A stretch of 64,000 bases of DNA from Methanoregula formicica SMSP. GTDB taxonomy: Archaea > Halobacteriota > Methanomicrobia > Methanomicrobiales > Methanospirillaceae. The DNA lies in contig NC_019943.1 of assembly GCF_000327485.1 (NCBI RefSeq), forward strand, positions 62,001-126,000, given 5' to 3'. This document shows positions 1 to 8,240 of the stretch, one piece after another (positions within the stretch are counted from its first letter, which is position 1; each line of letters opens with the position of its first letter). The translations under genes and the position numbers were made by a program. The notes under the pieces were generated by a model, which saw nothing but the letters and a program-made list of their open reading frames with translations, was not told the origin of the DNA and made no database searches.

Positions 1-1
1 G

Positions 2-130
2 GACCTCCGGAAGTGCCCGGCCTGTGCCTGCGAAGAGTACCAGTGCTTCCCGATGACGCACATCCGCCCGGACATCAAATCCGCGGATGATGTCAAGAAC
101 CCGCCCAAGCGGGGAAAGAGCAACATTTAA
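2..130 (+). CDS. C-terminal end of a cysteine-rich protein (partial)
   Basis: An open frame enters from the left edge and stops at a TAA at 128-130, giving the last 42 residues of a protein. It carries a cysteine cluster [11 protein letters not shown] near the visible start and ends in a basic tail (PPKRGKSNI). The cysteine spacing suggests a metal or Fe-S site. I do not recognise the family; a small archaeal cysteine-rich domain protein of the DUF2769 kind is possible. It lies upstream of a desulforedoxin-like gene on the same strand with about 100 bases between them. Confidence 0.6.
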   Translation, partial: DLRKCPACACEEYQCFPMTHIRPDIKSADDVKNPPKRGKSNI

Positions 131-234
131 TCGCACATTTTTCTTTTCGCACCGACCGTGTGAACGCTGGTGCCCTGCCGGGAATCGCCGGCACGAAGAT
201 GCGTACCAGGACCAGACAGGATCATGGAGACAGC

Positions 235-360
235 ATGGTAAATGTTTCAAAGGAAGGACAGGTCTTCAAGTGCGAGATCTGCGGTAACGTTGTTGTGGTG
301 AAAGAGGCAGGCGGCGGAGAACTGATCTGCTGCGGCGAACCCATGGTTTTGGAGGAGTAA
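235..360 (+). CDS. Desulforedoxin-like (desulfoferrodoxin N-terminal domain) protein
   Basis: This 41-residue protein is about the size of a single desulforedoxin domain. It shows CxxC (CEIC, residues 13-16) and a later adjacent CC pair (ICCGEPM), the four-cysteine pattern that binds one Fe(Cys)4 centre in desulforedoxin and the N-terminal domain of desulfoferrodoxin. The ATG at 235 follows GGAGA at a good distance, so I prefer it to the longer frame from 160. It is three bases upstream of an AhpD-like gene, which suggests co-translation and a joint role in electron transfer or oxidative stress defence in the cytoplasm. The partner role is inferred. Confidence 0.85.
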   Translation: MVNVSKEGQVFKCEICGNVVVVKEAGGGELICCGEPMVLEE

Positions 361-363
361 ACA

Positions 364-771
364 ATGGTAGTGAAGAAAAAAACTGTCAGAAAAGCCCCGG
401 TAAAAAAGCCGGCGGTGAAAGCAGCTGCGGGAAGGGGACTGAAGAAGCTTGAGACGAAAATTGGCAAGGTGCCGAAGTTCTTCAAGGAACTGACCACGAA
501 CGAGCCCGAGATGTTCAAGATGGTGATGCGGTTTGAGGAGCACATCTGGGAGGACGGGGCGATCTCGAAGAAGACCAAGAAGCTGATTGCCATCGCCATC
601 GCTGCGGCCCTCCGGGACCAGCACGCGGTTCGCGCCCAGCTGGCCGGCGCCGCAAACCTCGGCGTGACCAAGAGAGAGATCGAGGAAGCACTTCGCGTCA
701 CGTTCCTCCTCTCGGGCATGCCCGCCTACGTGTACGGCAAGGCCCAGCTTGACGAAGTGATGAAGAAGTAA
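364..771 (+). CDS. Carboxymuconolactone decarboxylase (AhpD-like) family protein with basic N-terminal tail
   Basis: Residues 30-135 have the all-helical carboxymuconolactone decarboxylase/AhpD fold signature (GAISKKTKKLIAIAIAAAL, then A...LGVTKREIEEAL and a late AYVYGKA segment). Family peroxidase-type members carry CxxC with a downstream His. Here the equivalent stretch reads RDQHAVRAQ with no cysteine, so a disulphide-based peroxidase mechanism is unlikely. The first 28 residues are an unusual Lys/Ala/Pro tail resembling histone H1 tails. Its close coupling to the desulforedoxin-like gene, three bases upstream, suggests a redox-linked role, but the substrate cannot be read from sequence. 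Confidence 0.82.
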   Translation: MVVKKKTVRKAPVKKPAVKAAAGRGLKKLETKIGKVPKFFKELTTNEPEMFKMVMRFEEHIWEDGAISKKTKKLIAIAIAAALRDQHAVRAQLAGAANLGVTKREIEEALRVTFLLSGMPAYVYGKAQLDEVMKK

Positions 772-879
772 CGAGAGCCGGACTAAGCTCTCCCGCTTCT
801 TTTGTTTATATTCTTTTTTGAAACCGGGCTTTTGATCGCGGGTTTCATCTGCTCCCGTGACGATCTCGTATGGAACACG

Positions 880-1533
880 ATGGCGGATGATATCCCTGGT
901 TTTGGGAATGGCGAAAAGAAGCCGATCCTCACCGATCCCCCCTTCTATCTCCCGGAATTCGAACAGTCATACCGCTATATCATTGACGAGTACGCTGTAG
1001 CCCCAAAGGATATCGCCATCTTCATGCCGTGTGCAGTCCGGAAACCGTACAGTCAAAGCCCGAGCCACCAGCTGATCCGGATGGTCATCTCGCAGGTATT
1101 CTCCGAGCCGCAATACCATATCGTCATCTTCGGCACCTGCGGCATCGTCCCTCAGGAGCTCGAGGAGATGTACCCGTACGCCCACTACAAGTACATGCTC
1201 GGGAAATGTAAAGATCCAAAAATTCTCGAGGATTTTCTCAGGATCGAGACCGACCGGGTGGCAGGATACCTGGACAAGACGCGAGACACCTACAAATACC
1301 GGATCGCGTACTGCATCGGGCTCTTTCGCGAGGCGCTCATCCGGGGATCAGAAAAGTCCGGTGTGAAGATCGACCTCATCCTCCCTACCCGCGACATGAT
1401 CAACAAAGTCATTGAGGAGGGGGACTGTGTCTTCGAGGAGGGTAGCCTCTCGATGGACGAGTACCTGGGCGAGTTCACCGACGAGCTGATCCGGTTCCGG
1501 AATGCGCACTTTAACGAGAGGTATAAGGCCTGA
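880..1533 (+). CDS. DUF5591 / archaeosine-synthase-core-like protein
   Basis: The 217-residue protein contains PCAVRKPYSQSPSH at about residues 51-64, which fits the PC-x3-KPY-x2-S-x2-H signature I associate with archaeosine synthase (ArcS). In that enzyme the lysine is added to preQ0 in tRNA at position 15. Full ArcS is longer and has Tgt-like and PUA domains; these are absent, so this is a stand-alone catalytic-core-like form. The ATG at 880 is chosen because the longer frame from 802 would add a hydrophobic stretch lying in probable promoter DNA. It may be the catalytic half of a split ArcS or act on another modified base. Confidence 0.7.
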   Translation: MADDIPGFGNGEKKPILTDPPFYLPEFEQSYRYIIDEYAVAPKDIAIFMPCAVRKPYSQSPSHQLIRMVISQVFSEPQYHIVIFGTCGIVPQELEEMYPYAHYKYMLGKCKDPKILEDFLRIETDRVAGYLDKTRDTYKYRIAYCIGLFREALIRGSEKSGVKIDLILPTRDMINKVIEEGDCVFEEGSLSMDEYLGEFTDELIRFRNAHFNERYKA

Positions 1534-1600
1534 GCGGATAGTGGCCCAACGCTTGAGCTTATCCAATTGTTTTTGAACACGGATGACCTAGAACACAGTA

Positions 1601-2215
1601 ATGACAATCAAGGTCCTTGCCTTTGCCGGGAGCCCGCGCCGGCACGGGAACTCGGAGACGCTGCTCGACTGGGTGCTTGCCCCGATGGCAATGGACCCGG
1701 AGGTAGCAGTAGAGAAAGTCCCGCTTACCGAGGCGAACATCAACATCTGCCGGGGGTGCAATGCCTGCGAGAAACTGAATAAGTGCGTCCAGCGCGACGG
1801 GATGGATATCTACCACGATAAAATCGTTGACGCGGATATCATTCTCCTCTCTTCGCCGATCTTCTGCATGGGGATCGCTTCCCTGCCCAAGGCACTCATC
1901 GACCGGATGCAGGTCTTCCGGTCCCGGAAGTACGTGCTCAAACTCCCCGTTGTTCCGCCCGAACGGAAAGGGAAACGCCTCGGGACTTTCCTTTCCACTG
2001 CCGGCCAGGACTGGCCGCATGTCTTCGATGCTGCTATTCCGTCTGTCAAGTGCTTCTACCATGTCATCGACATAAAAGACGCAGACATCAGCTACCTCAT
2101 GATCAATAACGTGGACGAGACGGGCGCAATCGAGAAACACCGGACAGCGAAAGCCGATGCCGAGAAGCTCGGGAAAGCCATGCTCACCGAGATCAAAAAA
2201 CGGCTCGCTGCATAA
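1601..2215 (+). CDS. Iron-sulfur flavoprotein (Isf type), NADPH-dependent FMN reductase family
   Basis: The 204-residue protein starts with a flavodoxin-like FMN-binding beta strand and loop (VLAFAGSPRRHGNSETLL). It continues with a compact cysteine cluster CRGCNACEKLNKC, i.e. CX2CX2CX5C, the 4Fe-4S ligand spacing known from the Isf family of Methanosarcina, where the protein passes electrons from ferredoxin to oxygen or peroxide. The typical SPIFCMG FMN-contact loop follows. A paralogue begins seven bases after its stop, so the two form an operon. The electron donor and acceptor are inferred from the family. Confidence 0.85.
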   Translation: MTIKVLAFAGSPRRHGNSETLLDWVLAPMAMDPEVAVEKVPLTEANINICRGCNACEKLNKCVQRDGMDIYHDKIVDADIILLSSPIFCMGIASLPKALIDRMQVFRSRKYVLKLPVVPPERKGKRLGTFLSTAGQDWPHVFDAAIPSVKCFYHVIDIKDADISYLMINNVDETGAIEKHRTAKADAEKLGKAMLTEIKKRLAA

Positions 2216-2222
2216 GGATACC

Positions 2223-2828
2223 ATGACCGTCACTGTTCTCGGGATATCGGGGAGCCCGCGCCGGCACGGAAACACCGAGACACTGCTCGACAGTTTCCTG
2301 GACGGGGCAAAAGCTGCGGGTGCAGCAGTGGAGAAGGTTGTCTTAAAGGACCTCGATTACTCGGCCTGCCGGGGATGCAATGCCTGCCACAAGGACGGCA
2401 ACTGCATCGTGAAAGACGATGCCGTCCCGCTCTTCGAGAAGATGATGGCCTCCGATATCGTGGCGGTGGCATCGCCGATCTACAGCATGGGGATCACTGC
2501 CCAGCTCAAGGGATTCATCGACCGGGGGCAATACCTCTGGGCGCGGCGGTTCGTGACGAAAACGCTGGAGTTCTCACCGGAGCACCTGGCCCGGCACAAG
2601 GGGATCTTCATCTCGACAGCGGGGCAGAACTGGGACCATGTCTTTGACGGGGCATACCCTTCCCTGACAGCTCTCTTCCACGATGCGGGATTCGACTATT
2701 ATGACAATATCGTGGCCAACAACATGGACGAATACAAGGGAATCAAAAACCATCCGTCGGCCCTGAAAGAGGCATTCGACAGGGGGAAGAAGGTCGCTAT
2801 CCTGCTGAAGGATATGAAAACAGAATGA
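2223..2828 (+). CDS. Iron-sulfur flavoprotein (Isf type), tandem paralogue
   Basis: This 201-residue protein repeats the layout of its upstream neighbour: VLGISGSPRRHGNTETLL for FMN phosphate binding, CRGCNACHKDGNC (CX2CX2CX5C) for a 4Fe-4S cluster, then SPIYSMG and a STAGQNWDHVFDG segment also seen in the neighbour as STAGQDWPHVFDA. The ATG at 2223 sits just after the upstream stop; the frame upstream of it is the shadow of the previous gene. The pair looks like a tandem duplication kept as two subunits, possibly a heteromer. Role in oxygen or peroxide reduction is inferred from the family. Confidence 0.85.
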   Translation: MTVTVLGISGSPRRHGNTETLLDSFLDGAKAAGAAVEKVVLKDLDYSACRGCNACHKDGNCIVKDDAVPLFEKMMASDIVAVASPIYSMGITAQLKGFIDRGQYLWARRFVTKTLEFSPEHLARHKGIFISTAGQNWDHVFDGAYPSLTALFHDAGFDYYDNIVANNMDEYKGIKNHPSALKEAFDRGKKVAILLKDMKTE

Positions 2829-2835
2829 GGGAGGC

Positions 2836-3516
2836 TCAGATCAGCATCCAGAGATGGTAGTACGCTGCAACGAGCGTGCCGAATGCCGCGATAATGAGCA
2901 CGAAGAAGATGGGAATGTTCCACGCAAACACCTTTCTCCCGTCAAGGATACTGATGGGCAGGAGGTTGAACGCGGCAATCATTGCATTGATCTGCACCCC
3001 GGCAATACCAAGCATGGCAAGGAGGTTGCCGCCTGCGAGACTCGCCTTTCCCCCGGCAAGGAAGAAGAGTGCTGCAAAGACAACGCAGAGGATGAGGTTC
3101 ATGACAGGCCCGGCAGCGGAGATGATCCCGTCCACTCTCTTTGTCAGGGGCCGCCCGTCACGTGAGTAGATGACCGTTGCACCGGGTGCCGCAAACACAA
3201 AGCCTGCCAGCGCCGCCATGATGACTGCGACAAGGAGCATGGTGTTGTCTTTGACGAACTCTGCCCAGTAGCCGAACCGGATCGCGACGAACTTATGCGC
3301 CATCTCGTGGAAGATGAAGCCGATCCCGACCGTCAAAAGCGAGATCCCGAAATAAATCAGGGCTGTGAGCGGGCTGATGGGATTGAAAGAACCCATCAGG
3401 CCGTACGGGGTGATGTTGATGATGGTGAATGATACTGCAATGGCTATCCAGGCAATAAAAAGATCCGCTTCTTCGCGCCGGCTGATACGTTCGAGCATGG
3501 TGACACCGGGACTCAT
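2836..3516 (-). CDS. Site-2 protease family (M50) membrane metalloprotease
   Basis: The protein has several hydrophobic helices with the zinc motif HEMAHK (HExxH) in one of them and a C-terminal NLLPISILDGRKV segment matching the conserved NxxPxxxxDG motif of M50 proteases. These place the active site inside the membrane. The ATG at 3516 gives 226 residues; the ATG at 3498 is an alternative. Longer starts would run into the divergent chorismate mutase gene and lack hydrophobic or family sequence. Family members cleave membrane-bound regulators or small membrane peptides; no substrate is evident nearby. Confidence 0.85.
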   Translation of the reverse strand: MSPGVTMLERISRREEADLFIAWIAIAVSFTIINITPYGLMGSFNPISPLTALIYFGISLLTVGIGFIFHEMAHKFVAIRFGYWAEFVKDNTMLLVAVIMAALAGFVFAAPGATVIYSRDGRPLTKRVDGIISAAGPVMNLILCVVFAALFFLAGGKASLAGGNLLAMLGIAGVQINAMIAAFNLLPISILDGRKVFAWNIPIFFVLIIAAFGTLVAAYYHLWMLI

Positions 3517-3594
3517 GGTTTTTGTCCCGTACGTTCTTTGGCGTCCCGCTTCGTAAGCATTACGTTTATGCAAAAGAGAAGAAGAGTACATGGT

Positions 3595-3879
3595 ATGTCC
3601 CTCGATCATGTCCGTAACGAGATCGCGAAGGTGGACCGGGATATCATCGCACTCATCGCGAAACGGCAGGAGCTGGCGAAACGCGTTGCGGCCATCAAGA
3701 TACGCGAAGGGATCGCCATCCATGATGGAAGACAGTCACAAAAGGTCCTCGTATCAGTCTTTGACAGGGCGGTCGAGAGCAAGATCGACCCGGTCGCTGT
3801 CCAGAAGATCTTCGAGATCCTCATTACCATGAGCGAGGAGCGCCAGAGGGAGTGCTCCGGGGACGGCAACCTGCCGTGA
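3595..3879 (+). CDS. Chorismate mutase (AroQ class)
   Basis: This 94-residue all-helical protein reads VRNEIAKVDRDIIALIAKRQELAKRVAAIK, with the N-terminal arginine, the R of KRQELA and the K of IKIREG typical of AroQ-type chorismate mutase active sites. It converts chorismate to prephenate for phenylalanine and tyrosine. The length fits a monofunctional enzyme. The ATG at 3595 is the start that begins the conserved first helix. It is divergent from the M50 protease gene and followed by a hairpin terminator. Confidence 0.88.
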   Translation: MSLDHVRNEIAKVDRDIIALIAKRQELAKRVAAIKIREGIAIHDGRQSQKVLVSVFDRAVESKIDPVAVQKIFEILITMSEERQRECSGDGNLP

Positions 3880-3906
3880 CCTCCCGGAGGTCGGGCAGGA
3901 CTTTTT
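3871..3906. terminator. Hairpin plus oligo-T terminator between convergent genes
   Basis: A perfect palindrome GACCTCCCGGAGGTC at 3878-3892 is extended by outer CTGCC/GGCAG pairing and followed by TTTTT at 3902-3906. It overlaps the end of the chorismate mutase gene and lies before the convergent carboxypeptidase gene, so it probably ends the plus-strand transcript. Confidence 0.6.
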
Positions 3907-3930
3907 CATTTACCAAAAAAGAGATGATGA

Positions 3931-5514
3931 TTAGTAATACCGGTAGATCAGCCCGGCAATGCTCCCGAGATCGATCCCTACCGATGTTCCGTTGACTGTA
4001 TCCGAGATCGGTACGTTGTTGACGTACTCAGCAAAGACAAGCCGCTTCCCGCTTTTAGTATCAACATAACCGGCAAGACCTTTTGATATCAGGATGTTCC
4101 GGCCTTCATTCAGGGGGTCCGGGTAGCTGTAGGTACCTGTCTTCGCGTATACGCGTCCGCAGGCCGGGTTGCCGGGTGCACAGTGGTGGACAGTCGAGCC
4201 ATCGACGCCGAGGATCGGCTGGGCCCTGATATACTGGTCGGCATACGGCCGCTTGCTCATCAGGGTCAGCAGCTGTGCCACAGCAGACGGTGAGACAAAG
4301 TCCACGCGATCTCCTCCGGCGCCGTCGCCAAGCGACAGGGCAGTCGTATCGAGGCCCAAGGACCGGAGGACCCTGCCTTCTTTCCGCATCCCGTCATAAT
4401 AAGTGGTCTTGTTGTCGGCAAGGGCCAGCAGCATGACGTAGTAGTTGGCATGCATGTTCTGTGAAACCTTGAGTGTCAGCTTCACGTCCTCGGAAAGGGG
4501 CGGGGAGGTGAGTTCTGCCACTTTCTTTGCACTGCTGTAACTTCCTGCTGCCGGAAGCTTTGTTGCCGGGTTGTCACCGGTCACCGGTGCGGCAACAGCA
4601 ACACCCTGCCGTTGTAATGCCTCGATGAAGAGCGTGCGGGCGAATGCGGCAGGGTTCAGTATGGATACCGACTTATTGACCGTACCGGCATCGGCGGGGA
4701 TCGTCCCGACGAGCACGATGGTGCCTGCGGGCACTTCTCCCGCATCGAGCAGGGTCGTTGATCCGGCCGGCCCGGTGGTTGCCTGGTTATCAAATGTATA
4801 CAGGGATGTCTGCGGCCGCATGACAACGTTCGGTGCAGTTCCTGGCGCACCCGGTGTAATGCTGAGATCAACGATGTTCTCGTTGATGACAATCGGGGAG
4901 AGGAGCGCCATGACATCCCCCTGGTAATTCGCAAACAGGCGGTCATCGATGACCACATCGGATACTTTCGTGATGCCGGCAGCTTTTACCTGCCGGGCAA
5001 GGTCGTTGAGGCCGGATACGGGGTCAGTCTTTGTCAGGAGCGCTCTTGACTCGCTGTGATCGCTGTCTGTGAACTCGATGGTCCCGTCAGGGAGCGTACG
5101 CCCGCCCATGGTCGGGTCGCCACTTGCAACGAGAACGAGGTTCCCGTCAAGGTTCCCGTTCGTGTCAGCCTTCCCCACGGCATAGACCGGAGTTTTGATC
5201 CGGTAGTCCGGGCCAAGGGCTTCGAGCACGGCGGCCGACGAGAAGAGTTTCGTTGTCGAAGCCGGGATAAACATCCTGTCGGCATTCTTCGCGTACAGTG
5301 TCTGGCCGGTCGACGGGTCGACAACAATGAGCCCCCAGCTCACGTGCGTGTACTGGGGGGCAGACGTGATTGCGGCAAGATCCTCCTCAAATCCGGACGG
5401 ACTGGTTGTTGCCGGGTTTGCTGTTCCGGAGCACCCCGCCGCAGCAATGAACAGGACGAGCAGGAGCCCCATGGACATGCCGGTCAGGTGCCGGCGGTGC
5501 AGGTCAGGAGACAT
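3931..5514 (-). CDS. D-alanyl-D-alanine carboxypeptidase/endopeptidase (S13, PBP4/DacB family) lipoprotein
   Basis: The 527-residue protein has a lipoprotein-type signal (hydrophobic segment then AAAGC, Cys28) and all three penicillin-binding motifs: STTK (Ser86, Lys89), SQN near residue 351 and KTG near residue 458. Spacing and length fit the S13 family, which in bacteria trims peptidoglycan stem peptides. The gene is intact and its base use resembles its neighbours. Methanogens of this group lack murein, so the substrate is unknown; it may act on foreign cell walls or on another D-amino-acid or amide substrate. It is divergent from another exported peptidase gene. Confidence 0.9.
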   Translation of the reverse strand: MSPDLHRRHLTGMSMGLLLVLFIAAAGCSGTANPATTSPSGFEEDLAAITSAPQYTHVSWGLIVVDPSTGQTLYAKNADRMFIPASTTKLFSSAAVLEALGPDYRIKTPVYAVGKADTNGNLDGNLVLVASGDPTMGGRTLPDGTIEFTDSDHSESRALLTKTDPVSGLNDLARQVKAAGITKVSDVVIDDRLFANYQGDVMALLSPIVINENIVDLSITPGAPGTAPNVVMRPQTSLYTFDNQATTGPAGSTTLLDAGEVPAGTIVLVGTIPADAGTVNKSVSILNPAAFARTLFIEALQRQGVAVAAPVTGDNPATKLPAAGSYSSAKKVAELTSPPLSEDVKLTLKVSQNMHANYYVMLLALADNKTTYYDGMRKEGRVLRSLGLDTTALSLGDGAGGDRVDFVSPSAVAQLLTLMSKRPYADQYIRAQPILGVDGSTVHHCAPGNPACGRVYAKTGTYSYPDPLNEGRNILISKGLAGYVDTKSGKRLVFAEYVNNVPISDTVNGTSVGIDLGSIAGLIYRYY

Positions 5515-5675
5515 GGCATCAGATTGTACCTTTTCCGCAATCTGCCATAAATTATATGAAATGATTTTGTGTCTTTTTCGTTGAGAAAAAGCTGTCCCTG
5601 TCGATAATTGCGATTTTTTGCTGAGATAAACCGATTATTTTATCATTATTTAATTTAATGATCCGGTGGTTTATC

Positions 5676-6866
5676 ATGCCCCGCAAGAGCACGTTCCTCT
5701 TCATCGTTATCGTCATCGCATTCCTCCTTGCTGCAGGGTGCACACAGTCCCGGCAGGCATCATCAGGACAACCGCCGGCCACAGCGGCCACGGCCGCATC
5801 AACTCCCCCGGTCAGCATGGCCGTCCCGTTCGGGCCCATTCCGGTCGAGAGCATGAACGGCATCAACATCGCCTACGAACTCGAGTTTTCCGGTATGGAG
5901 AATATGTCCTTTGTGCCGGAAAAGGTCGAGGTCCTCGACGCAGCCACCAGCAAGGTCCTGTATACACCGAACTCTTCGGTACTTGCCCGGACCTCACACC
6001 CCGCTACCAGCCCGCTGCCAACTGCAGCTGATATGCAGAACGGCACACAAAAGATCCTCAAACCCCGGATCTCCATCTGGTTCAGGGTGGCACCCGGTTC
6101 CGTACCGGACCGGCTCACGCACGGTATCACCTTCAACAGGACTGCCGACGGCCTCTCCCCACTGACTGTTACCGGTGGTGACGTTACAATACGTAAAGAC
6201 CTCCAGCCCGTGGTTGTCGGATCTCCTGTCAAAGGTCCCGGCTGGGCGATCATGGAGACGACGTCGCCCGTGGTCCACCATTTCACCAGTCAGATCACGA
6301 TGTTCAACGTCACCCGGGTCCCCCAGCGATACGCTCAGGACTACATCTACCTTGACCCGGCCACCGGGAAGGCGTTCTCCGGTGATATGACGATCACAAG
6401 GAACTATTACGGGTTCGGAAAGGAGCTCTATGCGGTCGGCGATGGAACCGTCGTCTATACTAGGGACGGTATCCCGGACATCGAGATCACCACGCAAAAG
6501 CCGGCCCCGTCGTTCGACACCGCACTCGGCAATGGTGTTATCATCGACCTCGGGAACAGGAAATACGCGTGCTATGGCCATATGGTCAACGGGTCGGTAC
6601 GGGTGATGGTAGGCGACACTGTTACGGAGGGCCAGGTCATCGGCCTGATGGGCAATACCGGAAACTCCGACGCCCCGCACCTCCACTTCCAAGTCATAAC
6701 GGACAACCCGGCAGTTCTGGGCGGCGAGGGCTACCCGATCGTCTACCGCTCGTTCACCGTGACCGGGAAATTCGATGAGGACAACATAGCAAGTACGTTC
6801 TTCAACACACCAATCCCCCAGCAGAACCGGCTTATGGAGAATGACGTCGTGGTCAGTTTCCCCTGA
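5676..6866 (+). CDS. M23 (LytM-type) metallopeptidase-like lipoprotein
   Basis: The 396-residue protein starts with a lipobox signal (LLAAGC, Cys22). Its C-terminal third is an M23 domain: FGKELYAVGDGTVVY, then GHM near residue 302 and APHLHF with two His near residues 335-337. These supply the HxH-type zinc ligands. The first motif, His plus Asp before the domain, reads QRYAQD, with Gln where His is expected, so zinc binding may be weakened. The ATG at 5676 follows GGTGG and is preferred to 5658. Family members cut glycyl or peptidoglycan bonds; the target in a murein-free archaeon is unknown. Confidence 0.85.
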   Translation: MPRKSTFLFIVIVIAFLLAAGCTQSRQASSGQPPATAATAASTPPVSMAVPFGPIPVESMNGINIAYELEFSGMENMSFVPEKVEVLDAATSKVLYTPNSSVLARTSHPATSPLPTAADMQNGTQKILKPRISIWFRVAPGSVPDRLTHGITFNRTADGLSPLTVTGGDVTIRKDLQPVVVGSPVKGPGWAIMETTSPVVHHFTSQITMFNVTRVPQRYAQDYIYLDPATGKAFSGDMTITRNYYGFGKELYAVGDGTVVYTRDGIPDIEITTQKPAPSFDTALGNGVIIDLGNRKYACYGHMVNGSVRVMVGDTVTEGQVIGLMGNTGNSDAPHLHFQVITDNPAVLGGEGYPIVYRSFTVTGKFDEDNIASTFFNTPIPQQNRLMENDVVVSFP

Positions 6867-6996
6867 AGCACGCATTTCATCTTTTTTCTGTCTCATTCAC
6901 CTTAAGGTACCAGCTTGCCTGTTATCGTACGTACCTGCCGATGCATACCAGCTGCAGATCAAAGGCATTATGTAGAACCGGATTACCAGAACGTGT

Positions 6997-8202
6997 ATGA
7001 AAGTCCCTGTCCTTTTCTTCGTCCTTTGCCTCCTTGCCGGCACTGCTTCTGCACTCTCTCTGCCCGAGCTGTCATCCACTCCGTACATGGGCACACCGGA
7101 TCTCGTGTATGTTGCCTCGTCTGAAAGCGGCCAGCGGTTCCAGGCCGGGGACTACCCGGTCATTGTCCTCACCGGCAGCTACCGGGAGATGGGCCGGCAG
7201 TACGGTGCACTGATGAGACCTGAGCTGAACGAAGAGTATGCTTACCTTATCGGTACACTCTCAGCGCGAGGATACACGCAGGAAATGGCACGCGCAGAAG
7301 GGCGGAATATCACGGCATTCTACCCGCAGCGTGTCAGGGAGATCTTTACCGGGATGTCTGAGACCTCGGGGCTGACCGAAGAGGATATTGCTGTTCTCTA
7401 TTACGGGGCGATCTTCCAACTCATGGCAAAACCTCCGGTCCCGGTGTCGTGCTCCTACCTTGCGGTATGGGGAAACTACACCGCGGACGGATCTGTCATT
7501 GCCTCCCGCAACTGGGACCTGGACGACGCGGTTATGCCATTCACGAAATGGTATGTCCTGACAGTGTACCGCCCCACGGATGGCAGTAATGCTGTCGCAA
7601 CCTGGAGCCCCGCAGGTATGCGGCCCGAGACCTTCATGAACAGCAGGGGGCTTTTCATTGCCGATGATAATGCCGGCATTATCGATGACGCACCGGAACC
7701 ACGCCCGGAGTTCATTACGGAATTCTACCGGTTCATGTTCGATTATTCTGACCTGAAGGCATTAGACGCAGGTATCCGGGGGACTGGCCCTGATGTCGGA
7801 TGGATCGTGGATATTGCCGGGCCGGACGGTGCGTACGTATACGAGAAGATGACTAACCGGACCCTGCAGAGGACTGGCGACGGGATCGTTGCAGCGGCCA
7901 ATCACTTCATTGATCCGTCCTGGAGCCTGCCTGCGCCTCCAGAGCATTCGTTCTCCCGCTACAACAACCTCCTCCTTTTGTCCAATGAGGCAAAGGGCTC
8001 GATCGACGCAGCCAAAATGATGCGGATTCGTGACGTATGTCTGGAGAATGGCGGGGCAAAGTTCTGCCACTCGCTCCTCTTTGGCAGCAAGTACTCGTCC
8101 AACCACCAGGTTGTCTTCATCCCGAAGACGCGGACACTATGGGTGAACGCCATGGACCGAGACTGGCAGAGAATTGAACTCTCGCCGTTGTTTGACAATT
8201 GA
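6997..8202 (+). CDS. Exported C45-family autoproteolytic acyltransferase/amidohydrolase
   Basis: The 401-residue protein has a signal peptide (residues 1-20, ending ASA). Around residue 152 the segment VPVSCSYLAVWG followed by DGSVIASRNWDLDD matches the Ntn-hydrolase nucleophile region of the C45 family, where Cys becomes the new N-terminal nucleophile after self-cleavage. The upstream GSYREMGRQYGAL segment is also typical of the family. Relatives include isopenicillin acyltransferase and ceramidase-like or bile-salt-hydrolase-like amidases. It probably cleaves or forms an amide bond outside the cell; the substrate cannot be deduced. A run of six T follows at 8219-8224. Confidence 0.85.
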   Translation: MKVPVLFFVLCLLAGTASALSLPELSSTPYMGTPDLVYVASSESGQRFQAGDYPVIVLTGSYREMGRQYGALMRPELNEEYAYLIGTLSARGYTQEMARAEGRNITAFYPQRVREIFTGMSETSGLTEEDIAVLYYGAIFQLMAKPPVPVSCSYLAVWGNYTADGSVIASRNWDLDDAVMPFTKWYVLTVYRPTDGSNAVATWSPAGMRPETFMNSRGLFIADDNAGIIDDAPEPRPEFITEFYRFMFDYSDLKALDAGIRGTGPDVGWIVDIAGPDGAYVYEKMTNRTLQRTGDGIVAAANHFIDPSWSLPAPPEHSFSRYNNLLLLSNEAKGSIDAAKMMRIRDVCLENGGAKFCHSLLFGSKYSSNHQVVFIPKTRTLWVNAMDRDWQRIELSPLFDN

Positions 8203-8240
8203 TACCTGTCAGACCCACTTTTTTCAGGATAACCATCAGG

